A stretch of 10,689 nucleotides of DNA from an uncultured Treponema sp. (GCA_905373565.1 CAJPTT010000043.1:1-10689), one strand, 5' to 3'; counted from the stretch's first letter, positions 1 to 7,004 are shown. A program made the numbers and translations. The notes: generated by a model not told the origin, from the letters alone.

Positions 1-1376
1 GTCTGCCCGATCGAAGCGATATTTGCGACCATCTGTTCTACGGAAGAAGACGATTGCGCAACGCTCGCCGCTTGGGTTTCGATACCGATATTCAACTGCT
101 TAATGGTACGAACAATTTCTTCGACAGTTGCGGCAGTTTCGGTAACGCTTGCGGCCTGCGTCATTGTCTGCTGTTTGACACCCTCAATATTTGCACTGAT
201 TTCATTTATGGCGCTCGCCGTTTCGGTCATATTCGCAGACAGCTCGCTGCCGATTTCTTCCATACTATCGCTGGTTATTCCGACTTTCTTGACGGATGTT
301 CCGATTTTTTCGATTGTTTCATTAAAGTATTCGGACATATCGGTAATCTCATCATTGCCCTGTATCGGCAGCCGGACGGTTAAATCCCCTTCACCTTGTG
401 CGATGTTTTGTAAAGCTTTAACAATTTTCCTGATCGGTGTAACGATGCCGTTGGTAACGATGTATATAACGGTGAGAGTGATGAGTAAAATAATAATACC
501 GATAATAGATAAAGACTGACGCAATGTGCTGACGGTTTGCATCACTTCGTCGATTGGAGCGTACACTGCGATTTTCCATCCGGTCGTTTTCATTGCTGCA
601 TAAGAAGCCATCCTCTTGAGTTTATTATATTCATAATATCCTATGGTAGTCTCTTGAGATTTAAGCATCGTTTGCACAAATGCAGATAGAGAGGCAAAAG
701 CAGGGTTTTTGACAGCTTCTTGGATCACATCAAATCGATTTTGTACTAATGTTTTATCCGGATCTGCAATCGTGATCCCCTTTGAGTTGATAACACTGCA
801 ACTTCCTGTTTCTTCTATAACGAGCTGGCTGACTGCTTCGCACATTGTAAATCCGTCAATAGTGGCGGCAAGTATATCGTGAAAGCTCCCATGCTCATCA
901 TAGATCGGTACGGCAATGACAATGACCATCTGACCGTTTATAAGCGATGTGAACGGTTCGGACATATAGCGGTTTCCATTGTAGCTTTTAAACCAATTCG
1001 CAGAAGAAACGTCGCTAACGTTACCGTCCGGTAAATAGCCTATCCCGTTTTTATCAACAATATTGAGCTTTTGAAAAGCCTTATCGGATTCGGCAAGTTT
1101 TTCCAACATGACAGCTTTTTCTTGATACGATAAGGTCGAATCCCCTAGTGCCGGTATCCGTGTGATACCCTCCAGCAGTTGAAACCACTGCATTACTTTT
1201 CCATCTAAGATTTCAGCCGCATCACGAGCCCTATTCATTAACTGCGCTTCAATTTTTTCAGTTACTGCTTTACGAGCAATTCTGATTGCTAAAATGCCTT
1301 CGGTAATACCGGCTACTGCAATCAGTATGCCGAAAATCAGAATAAGTTTGTAACGAATAGAAAAACGTTTTTTCAT
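1..1376 (-). CDS. Methyl-accepting chemotaxis protein, 3' end cut off
   Basis: Inner-membrane chemoreceptor that senses a periplasmic ligand and controls CheA/CheW. I translated 458 codons from the ATG at 1376 to the window edge and saw no stop in the stretches checked. The start begins MKKRFSIRYK and is preceded by GGAAGG with about 6 nt spacing. Transmembrane helix 1 spans roughly residues 10-30. A periplasmic domain of about 250 residues follows, looking like a double Cache (dCache_1) sensor, with NWFKSY near residue 127 and VIVIAVPIYDEHG further on. Helix 2 is at about 288-308, HAMP at about 308-360, and then the coiled-coil signalling domain (ETAATVEEIVRTI, AQSSSSVEQMVANIASIGQ). The conserved hairpin tip and C-terminus are outside the window. 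The ligand is unknown: the Arg that usually precedes the Trp in amino-acid-binding dCache domains is not evident. It lies downstream of a terminator, so it is probably a separate transcript from the tryptophanase genes. Confidence 0.93.
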   Translation of the reverse strand, partial: MKKRFSIRYKLILIFGILIAVAGITEGILAIRIARKAVTEKIEAQLMNRARDAAEILDGKVMQWFQLLEGITRIPALGDSTLSYQEKAVMLEKLAESDKAFQKLNIVDKNGIGYLPDGNVSDVSSANWFKSYNGNRYMSEPFTSLINGQMVIVIAVPIYDEHGSFHDILAATIDGFTMCEAVSQLVIEETGSCSVINSKGITIADPDKTLVQNRFDVIQEAVKNPAFASLSAFVQTMLKSQETTIGYYEYNKLKRMASYAAMKTTGWKIAVYAPIDEVMQTVSTLRQSLSIIGIIILLITLTVIYIVTNGIVTPIRKIVKALQNIAQGEGDLTVRLPIQGNDEITDMSEYFNETIEKIGTSVKKVGITSDSMEEIGSELSANMTETASAINEISANIEGVKQQTMTQAASVTETAATVEEIVRTIKQLNIGIETQAASVAQSSSSVEQMVANIASIGQ

Positions 1377-1431
1377 TGTGTACCTTCCGCTAAAAAAGCA
1401 TTAGCTAACATTAAATTAATATAGAGAAAAA

Positions 1432-1460
1432 TATATATCATATTTCGTATCTTTTGAGAA
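1432..1460 (-). promoter_or_regulatory. Possible promoter for the chemoreceptor gene (weak)
   Basis: On the minus strand TTCTCA and TATATA are separated by 17 nt, which would start a transcript with a leader of about 50 nt. The region is very AT-rich, so such a match is cheap. I saw no flagellar sigma-28 motif (TAAAGTTT/GCCGATAA type). The rest of the 1377-1540 gap holds only a loose inverted repeat (1487-1518). Confidence 0.25.
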
Positions 1461-1540
1461 TAGGAAATTTCTGTTTATTGTCTTGTTGACGGGCGGGTCT
1501 CTGTTATGACCATCGTCAGTTTTATTTTGATAGGCGGCTT

Positions 1541-1577
1541 TAAAAAGGCTGCCCAAAACCTTCAGTCTTAGACAGCC
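1541..1577 (-). terminator. Rho-independent terminator after the symporter gene
   Basis: On the minus strand, 1577 to 1547 folds into a 13-bp stem (GGCTGTCTAAGAC with GTTTTGGGCAGCC, including G-U pairs) closed by a TGAAG loop, followed at once by TTTTTA (1546-1541). It lies about 30 nt past the stop of the symporter gene and ends the tnaA-symporter transcript before the chemoreceptor gene. Confidence 0.88.
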
Positions 1578-1608
1578 CCGTTTTCTTTACTCCCGTAGAT
1601 TTATCGGT

Positions 1609-2934
1609 TTAGCCGATACCTCCGTAGAAAATACCAAGGATGTATACGATGAGCGTAAGCCCGCAATAAAGATATTTTCCTTGTGCAACATATACGCTGC
1701 CGATCGGTTTTAAACGGCCCTTTGAAACTTCATTTAACACAAAGTCTTTACCGCATACCCAGAAGAACATAATACCGGCAAGTAATGCTCCGAGCGGGAT
1801 AATGTAGATACTGATAACATCCATCCATGTTCCGAGTATGTTCCCGTCTTCTACAATCAGTCCTACAAGAAACCCGAGACCGAGCACGATTGCAAGGGAA
1901 ACTTTCCGGCTGATCTTAAACTTTTGTTGCAGCATCTCTACCGGTGTTTCATATAGATTGATTAACGAAGTAATACCTGCGAACAATACCGCGACAAAGA
2001 AGATGATTGAAAAGAGCGTACCGGCCGGCATCTCTTTAAAGATCATCGGCATGGTGATAAACATCAAAGGCGGCCCCGCTGACGGTTCAAGGTTATACAC
2101 AAAGACCGCAGGGATGATGACCAAGGCAGCGAGCAGCGCCGCGAGCGTATCGAACACCGCAGTGAACTTTGCACTGGTAGGCGCATCCTCATCATCTTTC
2201 AAATAGCTGCCGTACACAACAGTGCCGCTTCCTGCGAGGGATAGCGAAAAGAACGCTTGCCCGAGCGCATAGACCCACGTTTTTATGTCCCCCAATTCGC
2301 TCCAGTCCGTTTTAAACAGGAACTTATAACCGTCGATTGACTTCGGTAAAGTTGCGACACGGATTGCAAGGATAATGAACAACCCGAAAAACGCCGGCAT
2401 CATCACTTTGTTTACTTTTTCGATACCCGATGAGACACCGGCCGCCATGATTATAAAGCAGCCGACAATCGCAATAATGTGCCACGGTAAACTTGAAAAT
2501 CGCCCTGCAATGGCGCCGAAGTATGCGCCGCTGTTTTCCGCTGCAAGCATGGAACCCGAAAAAGCTCCCACCGTAAAGCGGATAATCCATCCGACAACGA
2601 CCGTGTATCCGATTGCAATACCGAGCGAACCGATAACGGGGATCCACCCGATGGCCTCACCCGAATTATTGCCGCGCATTTGCGTCGCCTTGAGGAATGC
2701 GCCATGCGGACCTGTTCTCATCGCCCGTCCTAAGCACATTTCTTCTACAACACCGGTGTAGCCGATAACGATAACAAAAATAATATAAGGAATTAAAAAC
2801 GCCGCTCCTCCAAACTGTCCGACACGGAACGGAAACAACCAAATATTTCCCATTCCGACAGCGGAACCGATACAGGCAAGAATAAATCCCCACTGTGAGT
2901 TGAATTGATCACGTTTTGCTTCTGTATTTGCCAT
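1609..2934 (-). CDS. Sodium-dependent NSS-family symporter, probable tryptophan importer (TnaT-like)
   Basis: A 441-residue integral membrane protein of the neurotransmitter:sodium symporter (LeuT/MhsT/TnaT) family. TM1 carries the family signature with the unwound segment (AVGMGNIWLFPF, residues 25-36; N30 matches the LeuT sodium ligand). TM6 has ALGQAFFSLSL at about 223-233. TM8 has FAGITS, containing the Thr-Ser pair of the Na2 site. About 11-12 hydrophobic segments are visible, as in bacterial members. It starts 12 nt after the tnaA stop, with GGAG 6 nt before the ATG, so it is cotranscribed with tryptophanase. Symbiobacterium TnaT, a proven Trp transporter of this family, supports the substrate call, which remains inference from context. 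Oddity: the Arg of the extracellular gate (LeuT R30, usually W-R-F-P) is Leu33 here, although an Asp near residue 362 seems to match the gate Asp. Control of expression probably follows tnaA. Confidence 0.92.
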   Translation of the reverse strand: MANTEAKRDQFNSQWGFILACIGSAVGMGNIWLFPFRVGQFGGAAFLIPYIIFVIVIGYTGVVEEMCLGRAMRTGPHGAFLKATQMRGNNSGEAIGWIPVIGSLGIAIGYTVVVGWIIRFTVGAFSGSMLAAENSGAYFGAIAGRFSSLPWHIIAIVGCFIIMAAGVSSGIEKVNKVMMPAFFGLFIILAIRVATLPKSIDGYKFLFKTDWSELGDIKTWVYALGQAFFSLSLAGSGTVVYGSYLKDDEDAPTSAKFTAVFDTLAALLAALVIIPAVFVYNLEPSAGPPLMFITMPMIFKEMPAGTLFSIIFFVAVLFAGITSLINLYETPVEMLQQKFKISRKVSLAIVLGLGFLVGLIVEDGNILGTWMDVISIYIIPLGALLAGIMFFWVCGKDFVLNEVSKGRLKPIGSVYVAQGKYLYCGLTLIVYILGIFYGGIG

Positions 2935-2950
2935 AGCCTTCTCCGGCTAT
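2933..2950 (-). promoter_or_regulatory. Hairpin holding the symporter RBS and start at the tnaA junction
   Basis: On the minus strand ATAGCC pairs with GGCTAT (6 bp) around a GGAGAA loop. The loop is the Shine-Dalgarno. The right arm contains the first two bases of the symporter ATG, and the left arm contains part of the tnaA stop codon TAG. A ribosome finishing tnaA would open the structure, so this looks like translational coupling. The fold is seen in sequence; the function is inferred. Confidence 0.5.
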
Positions 2951-4326
2951 TTAATGGGTTCCAAATGAGCTTGGAAGTGACGCAAAATCGGCGGTTCCCA
3001 GATGATACGGTACCCTTTCACCTGCGAAGCCCGTTCTTTGATGTTGATTAACGCTTCGGCGATAACATCCAAATGAGCCTGCGTATACACGCGCCGCGGG
3101 ATTGCAAGCCGTGCAAACTCAAACTCGGACTTAATCTGCTTGCCCGTTTCAGGGTCATTACCGAGCATGAACGAACCGATATCGCAGGTGCGGATACCGG
3201 CTTCTTTGTACAGCTCTATGCAAAGCGTATGGCCGGGGAATTCATAGTAGGGAATGTGCGGGAACATCGCATTTGCATCAACGTAAACGCCATGCCCGCC
3301 TGCAGGGTTCTGAATGGCAACGCCCGCATCAAGAAGTTGAGATGCCAAATATTCCATAGAAGCATTGCGGTATTTCAGATATTCTTCATCGATACCTTCG
3401 TAGAGACCGATAGCCAAAGCTTCAAGATCACGGCCGGAAAGACCGCCGTAGGTAATAAAGCCCTCAAACGAAATACAGTTGCCCTTAATCAGTTGATAAA
3501 TGTCTTTGTTGTTCTTAATACCGATAAGACCGCCCATGTTGACGATTGCATCTTTTTTTGCACTCATCGTAAAGGTGTCGGCATAGCTGAACATTTCGCG
3601 AACGATGTCTTTAATGGATTTATTGTTATATCCCGCTTCGCGTTCTTTAATAAAATAGGCGTTTTCCGCAAAACGAGCCGCATCGATATTAAACAAAATA
3701 CCGTACTTTTTTGCGACCGCAGAAACTTCACGGATATTCTGCATCGACACGGGCTGCCCGCCGGCTGAGTTGTTGGTAATAGTCATAACGATCATGCCGA
3801 CATTTTCTTTTCCGTATTCGTTGATATACTTTTCAAGTTTTTCAACGTCCATGTTTCCCTTAAAGGGGGCATAGACCGCCGGTTTTTTTGCTTCCGCACA
3901 CACGCAGTCTACCGGTTTTCCGCCGGACAAAGTAACATGCGCTCTTGTCGTATCAAAGAACATATTGGAAATGGCAAACTGTCCTTTTTTAAGCAACAAG
4001 GGGAACATAACTTTTTCTGCTGCACGGCCTTGATGAACCGGCTGAATAAATTCATATCCGAAAATATCATGTCCCGCGTCTACTAATTTGAAATAACTTT
4101 TACCGCCGGCATACGCCTCATCACCGACCATTACGCCCGCCCACTGCTTATCACTCATTGCGTTTGTTCCGCTGTCGGTTAATAAATCGATGTACACATC
4201 TTCACCGCGCAGGTTGAACATGTTGTACTTTGCCGCTTCAAGCTTTTTGATGCGCTCTTCACGGGTTGTCATTTTGATGGGCTCTACCATTTTGATTCTA
4301 AACGGTTCCGGCACATACTTCTTCAT
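2947..4326 (-). CDS. tnaA: Tryptophanase (tryptophan indole-lyase)
   Basis: Cytoplasmic PLP enzyme that splits L-tryptophan into indole, pyruvate and ammonia. At 459 residues it is close to the E. coli enzyme (471). MSAKKDA at 254-260 contains the PLP lysine (K258, matching E. coli K270). FNIDAARFAENA around D215 supplies the Asp that contacts the PLP ring nitrogen. HQGR at 98-101 and SGGKPVD at 134-140 are also family motifs. Tyrosine phenol-lyase is the close alternative, but LRHF with H450 (Phe in phenol-lyase) and CDIG near 381-384 (where phenol-lyase has its substrate-binding Arg) favour tryptophanase. The ATG at 4326 has AGGAGG 7 nt upstream. It has its own promoter and a structured leader with an apparent attenuator, and the probable Trp symporter follows 12 nt after its stop. 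The product indole may also act as a signal, which cannot be judged here. Confidence 0.97.
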   Translation of the reverse strand: MKKYVPEPFRIKMVEPIKMTTREERIKKLEAAKYNMFNLRGEDVYIDLLTDSGTNAMSDKQWAGVMVGDEAYAGGKSYFKLVDAGHDIFGYEFIQPVHQGRAAEKVMFPLLLKKGQFAISNMFFDTTRAHVTLSGGKPVDCVCAEAKKPAVYAPFKGNMDVEKLEKYINEYGKENVGMIVMTITNNSAGGQPVSMQNIREVSAVAKKYGILFNIDAARFAENAYFIKEREAGYNNKSIKDIVREMFSYADTFTMSAKKDAIVNMGGLIGIKNNKDIYQLIKGNCISFEGFITYGGLSGRDLEALAIGLYEGIDEEYLKYRNASMEYLASQLLDAGVAIQNPAGGHGVYVDANAMFPHIPYYEFPGHTLCIELYKEAGIRTCDIGSFMLGNDPETGKQIKSEFEFARLAIPRRVYTQAHLDVIAEALINIKERASQVKGYRIIWEPPILRHFQAHLEPIK

Positions 4327-4327
4327 T

Positions 4328-4352
4328 CGATTTCCTCCTCGATCTGAAATCG
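4328..4352 (-). promoter_or_regulatory. Hairpin enclosing the tnaA ribosome binding site
   Basis: On the minus strand CGATTTC (4352-4346) pairs perfectly with GAAATCG (4334-4328), with an 11-nt loop. AGGAGG (4339-4334) lies at the end of the loop and its last G is in the stem. The right arm ends one base before the tnaA ATG. This could expose or limit the ribosome binding site depending on fold or a bound factor; that role is inferred. Confidence 0.45.
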
Positions 4353-4359
4353 GTGCGGT

Positions 4360-4399
4360 AAAAAAGATCTCAGGAAAACTTCTAAAAATTGAGATCTTT
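4360..4399 (-). terminator. Intrinsic terminator in the tnaA leader (probable attenuator)
   Basis: On the minus strand AAAGATCTCA (4399-4390) pairs perfectly with TGAGATCTTT (4372-4363) around a 17-nt loop, and the stem runs into six T residues (4365-4360). It sits between the tnaA promoter and the tnaA start, with only 33 nt left before the ATG and no second promoter there, so transcripts must pass it to express tnaA. A competing pairing is possible: CAGGGAA (4411-4405) with TTTCCTG (4377-4371), including one G-U, would use the loop and the top of the right arm, giving an antiterminator form. Simple termination of nfnAB readthrough is a second role. Confidence 0.65.
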
Positions 4400-4446
4400 A
4401 GGAATTCCCTGATCCTTATTAACCTGCACTGTTCAGTATTGATAAA

Positions 4447-4475
4447 AGTATAGCACCGGTTTTTTTAGCCGTCAA
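4447..4475 (-). promoter_or_regulatory. Sigma-70-type promoter of the tnaA operon
   Basis: On the minus strand TTGACG (4475-4470) and TATACT (4452-4447) are separated by exactly 17 nt, a near-consensus pair. The -35 lies 6 nt beyond the nfnB stop. Transcription would start near 4440, giving a leader of about 114 nt before tnaA. Its strength suggests the operon is controlled after initiation, by the leader hairpins. Confidence 0.8.
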
Positions 4476-4481
4476 CTTTTT

Positions 4482-5993
4482 TTATTTTGCTAAATATTCG
4501 TTGATGCTCGCTGCCGCTTTACGTCCTTCGCCCATAGCGAGGATAACGGTTGCCGCGCCGAGTACGATGTCTCCGCCCGACCACACTTTCGGGATGCTGG
4601 TTTTTTGGTTTTCATCGACAATGATGTTGCCGGTCTTGGTTACCTGCAATCCTTCCGTCGTCTGTGCCATCAGCGGGTTGGAGCTGTTACCGAGTGCAAC
4701 GATAACCGTATCTACCGGGATTTGATGTTCGGTACCCGGAATGGCGACGGGGCTGCGGCGGCCGGAAGCGTCGGGTTCACCGAGCTCGTAGTTCAGCACT
4801 TCGACTGCACACACCTTGCCGTCTTTATCGCCGATAAAGCGTGTCGGGTTTTGCAAAAAGCAGAACTCAACGCCTTCTTCTTCCGCATGGGCGATTTCTT
4901 CGGCACGGGCGGGCATTTCTGCACGGGTACGGCGGTAAATACAGTACACTTTATCTGCGCCGAGCCGGTATCCCATACGGGCGGCATCCATCGCAACGTT
5001 TCCGCCGCCGATAACCGCAACAACCTTTGCAGGATATAGCGGCGTGTCCGCCTTATCTTCCTGATAGGCCTTCATCAAATTGGCGCGGGTTAAGTATTCG
5101 TTTGCACTGAATACGCCGATGAGGTTTTCTCCCTCAACGTTCATAAACTTAGGTAAGCCCGCACCCGTACCGACAAAGGCGGCGTCGAATCCGTCTTCTT
5201 GGAGCAGCTGTTCCAGCGTTGCCGTCCGTCCGACTAAGAAGTTGGTTTCAAACTTGACGCCCATCTTTTTAAGATTTTCCACTTCTTTCGCGACAATGTC
5301 TTTCGGAAGGCGAAATTCGGGGATTCCGTACACCATAACGCCGCCCGGTTTATGGAATGCTTCGAACACGGTTACCGCATGACCGGCGCGGCGGATATCG
5401 GCAGCGGCGGCAAGCCCCGCAGGTCCCGATCCGATAATCGCAACCTTCTTTCCGGTATCGGGAGCAACCGGCGGAATCGTTGTCTTATTATTTTCCCGTT
5501 CCCAATCCGCAACAAAGCGTTCCAATCTGCCGATTGCAACCGCCTTATCTACCGATTTATGCATCTTGCCGACCGTGCAAACCAGCTGGCACTGTTTTTC
5601 CTGCGGGCATACGCGGCCGCAGATAGCGGGGAGCAAGTTCGTCGTTTTAATCGTATCGACGGAGGCCTTAAAATCTCCCTTTTGAATACAGGTGATAAAT
5701 TCGGGGATGGGGATTCCGACAGGGCAGCCCTGTACGCAGGGGCGGTTCTTACAGTTTAAGCAGCGCTCCGCCTCTATTCGCGCCTGTTCTTCGGTGTAGC
5801 CGGTTGCGACCTCGTCCATAAGGCGGGCTCTGGTATGCGGTTCAAGTACCGGCATTTCCTGTATCGGGATAGCCGCGCGATCTTTCATTTTTAATTCTTT
5901 ATCTTTCAGTTCGCCCCAATATGTTTTTGCCTGTTCCGTAAGTTTTTCGCGGGGCACATAGTGGTGCTCGGTATTTATATTTTCGGTTTCCAT
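4482..5993 (-). CDS. nfnB: NfnB, large subunit of NADH-dependent ferredoxin:NADP+ oxidoreductase (GltA-like)
   Basis: Flavoprotein of 503 residues in the glutamate synthase small-subunit family. Two sets of four cysteines lie near the N-terminus: C78, C81, C86, C90 and C125, C129, C135, C139 (CGRVCPQEKQC). These match the two [4Fe-4S] clusters of NfnL; in characterised Nfn a nearby Glu (here perhaps E132) replaces one Cys ligand. GSGPAG at 188-193 is the FAD Rossmann motif and GGGNVAMDAAR at 329-339 the NADP(H) one. The gene follows nfnA by 22 nt. No glutamate synthase large subunit is present, so the adjacent FNR-like subunit makes Nfn the better call than GOGAT. Nfn couples NADH and reduced ferredoxin oxidation to NADP+ reduction by flavin-based bifurcation. 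I chose ATG 5993 because AGGAG lies 6 nt upstream; an in-frame ATG at 6053 would overlap nfnA and lacks a good binding site. No terminator follows before the tnaA promoter. Confidence 0.88.
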   Translation of the reverse strand: METENINTEHHYVPREKLTEQAKTYWGELKDKELKMKDRAAIPIQEMPVLEPHTRARLMDEVATGYTEEQARIEAERCLNCKNRPCVQGCPVGIPIPEFITCIQKGDFKASVDTIKTTNLLPAICGRVCPQEKQCQLVCTVGKMHKSVDKAVAIGRLERFVADWERENNKTTIPPVAPDTGKKVAIIGSGPAGLAAAADIRRAGHAVTVFEAFHKPGGVMVYGIPEFRLPKDIVAKEVENLKKMGVKFETNFLVGRTATLEQLLQEDGFDAAFVGTGAGLPKFMNVEGENLIGVFSANEYLTRANLMKAYQEDKADTPLYPAKVVAVIGGGNVAMDAARMGYRLGADKVYCIYRRTRAEMPARAEEIAHAEEEGVEFCFLQNPTRFIGDKDGKVCAVEVLNYELGEPDASGRRSPVAIPGTEHQIPVDTVIVALGNSSNPLMAQTTEGLQVTKTGNIIVDENQKTSIPKVWSGGDIVLGAATVILAMGEGRKAAASINEYLAK

Positions 5994-5999
5994 TTCATA

Positions 6000-6004
6000 C
6001 TCCT
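6000..6004 (-). promoter_or_regulatory. Ribosome binding site that sets the nfnB start
   Basis: AGGAG on the minus strand, 6 nt before the ATG at 5993. It favours that start over the upstream in-frame ATG at 6053, which would add 20 residues and overlap nfnA. Confidence 0.75.
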
Positions 6005-6015
6005 GCTCAGTTCGG

Positions 6016-6864
6016 TTAATTGGCGCCGTTTGACAGCCCGATTCTGCATACATGGCGATCGTGATCTTCCCGTTCCTTAAATGCCTTCATTCGTATCATC
6101 ATATTGTCAAAATCGACTTTGTGTCCGTCAAATTCGGGACCATCCACGCAGACAAACTTTGTTTTTCCGTCAACCGTAACACGGCAGCAGCCGCACATTC
6201 CGGTGCCGTCAATCATAATTGTATTTAAAGATACGACTGTGTGAATACCGAACGGACGGGTTGTCGCTGCGCAGAATTTCATCATAATCGGCGGGCCGAT
6301 TGCGATAACCTCTTGAGGAGGAGCTGAGCTTTCACAGATTTCCTTTAACGGTTCGGTAACCAGCGCTTTTCGGCCGTAGCTTCCGTCATCGGTTACGATA
6401 ATGAGCTCATCCGCTATTTTGCGCATTTCTTCCTCGAAAATAACGAGTTCTTTTGTACGTCCGCCGATGATAATGATAACCTCATTACCGGCACGCTTAT
6501 AGGCTTGGGCAATCGGGTGTAGAGGAGCCGTACCGATACCGCCGCCGACGCATACCACTTTTCCGACTTTTGCAATATGAGTCGGATTGCCGAGCGGCCC
6601 GAGAATTGTCGCAATCGAATCCCCCACCTCTTTTCGGCATAGCTTGATAGTGGTTGCCCCGACCGCCTGAACGACAAGCGCAATCCATCCCGCGTCAGGA
6701 TCGGCATCGGCGATGGTAAGCGGAATCCGTTCGCCGTAATCGATATCAAGCTGGATAATAACAAACTGCCCCGCTTTTCTCTGACGGGCAATTTCCGGGG
6801 CGGCAACGCGTAAGTAAAAGACATCTTTTGAGAATTGCTTCTTCTCTAAAATTGTGTGAATCAT
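6016..6864 (-). CDS. nfnA: NfnA, small subunit of NADH-dependent ferredoxin:NADP+ oxidoreductase
   Basis: A 282-residue protein of the ferredoxin-NADP reductase/dihydroorotate dehydrogenase electron-transfer family. RIPLTIAD (46-53) is the flavin-binding R-x-x-[ST] region. GGGIGTAP (107-114) begins the nucleotide-binding half. The C-terminal cluster region has D219, C224, C227 and C239, matching the Asp-plus-three-Cys [2Fe-2S] site reported for NfnS. It partners the NfnB product encoded 22 nt downstream; NADH reacts at this subunit in characterised complexes. The ATG at 6864 has GAGG 4 nt upstream, a slightly short spacing. It is expressed from a promoter in the divergent region, with an inverted repeat in its leader. 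PyrK and sulfide dehydrogenase subunits are relatives, but the GltA-like neighbour decides the call. Confidence 0.88.
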   Translation of the reverse strand: MIHTILEKKQFSKDVFYLRVAAPEIARQRKAGQFVIIQLDIDYGERIPLTIADADPDAGWIALVVQAVGATTIKLCRKEVGDSIATILGPLGNPTHIAKVGKVVCVGGGIGTAPLHPIAQAYKRAGNEVIIIIGGRTKELVIFEEEMRKIADELIIVTDDGSYGRKALVTEPLKEICESSAPPQEVIAIGPPIMMKFCAATTRPFGIHTVVSLNTIMIDGTGMCGCCRVTVDGKTKFVCVDGPEFDGHKVDFDNMMIRMKAFKEREDHDRHVCRIGLSNGAN

Positions 6865-6897
6865 TCGACCTCTTTATCTTTATATAGATAAAATAAG

Positions 6898-6918
6898 GTA
6901 TCAATTTGCAGTTGATAC
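6898..6918. repeat. Inverted repeat in the nfnA leader (possible operator)
   Basis: GTATCAA and TTGATAC are perfect 7-bp inverted arms with a 7-nt spacer. The repeat lies 6-26 nt past the predicted nfnA start site, where a repressor could act, or it could fold in RNA. It does not match the Rex operator I know (TTGTTAA with inverted copy). No regulator is identified. Confidence 0.45.
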
Positions 6919-6930
6919 GTATTTCGTGCC

Positions 6931-6959
6931 ATTTTACTCGTAATAGTATGGAATATCAA
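6931..6959 (-). promoter_or_regulatory. Promoter for nfnAB
   Basis: On the minus strand TTGATA (6959-6954) and TAAAAT (6936-6931) are 17 nt apart. The start site would be near 6924, with a leader of about 60 nt that contains the 6898-6918 inverted repeat. Confidence 0.6.
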
Positions 6960-6968
6960 TATAAAGCA

Positions 6969-6997
6969 TTGCGAAAATTATCAATTTATCTTATACT
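6969..6997 (+). promoter_or_regulatory. Promoter for the HDOD-znuC genes
   Basis: TTGCGA (6969-6974) and TATACT (6992-6997) are 17 nt apart. Transcription would begin near 7004, about 53 nt before the HDOD gene. The two divergent promoters are back to back with 9 nt between their -35 boxes. Confidence 0.6.
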
Positions 6998-7004
6998 AAA
7001 GGAC

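Noticed and set aside
103..519. Plus-strand open frame of 138 codons opposite the chemoreceptor
   Set aside because: Antisense to the HAMP and signalling region; its hydrophobic look comes from reading the receptor codons backwards.
1487..1518. Inverted repeat TGACG...CGTCA with inner GGTC...GACC and a T-rich plus-strand tail
   Set aside because: The arms are only 5 and 4 bp with unpaired gaps, and no plus-strand gene ends there, so a terminator or operator is not supported.
3073..3768. Plus-strand open frame of 231 codons opposite tnaA
   Set aside because: It is antisense to a clear tryptophanase with complete motifs, has no recognisable domain, and no promoter or binding site suggests it is used.
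2947..4326. Tyrosine phenol-lyase as an alternative to tryptophanase
   Set aside because: LRHF (H450) and CDIG at the substrate site follow tryptophanase, where phenol-lyase has Phe and Arg.
4382..4429. GTG-start 15-codon frame in the tnaA leader as a TnaC-like peptide
   Set aside because: It has no Trp codon and no binding site, so it cannot act as a Trp-sensing leader of the known kind.
5994..6053. Longer nfnB start at 6053
   Set aside because: It overlaps nfnA by 38 nt and lacks a good binding site, whereas ATG 5993 has AGGAG at 6 nt.
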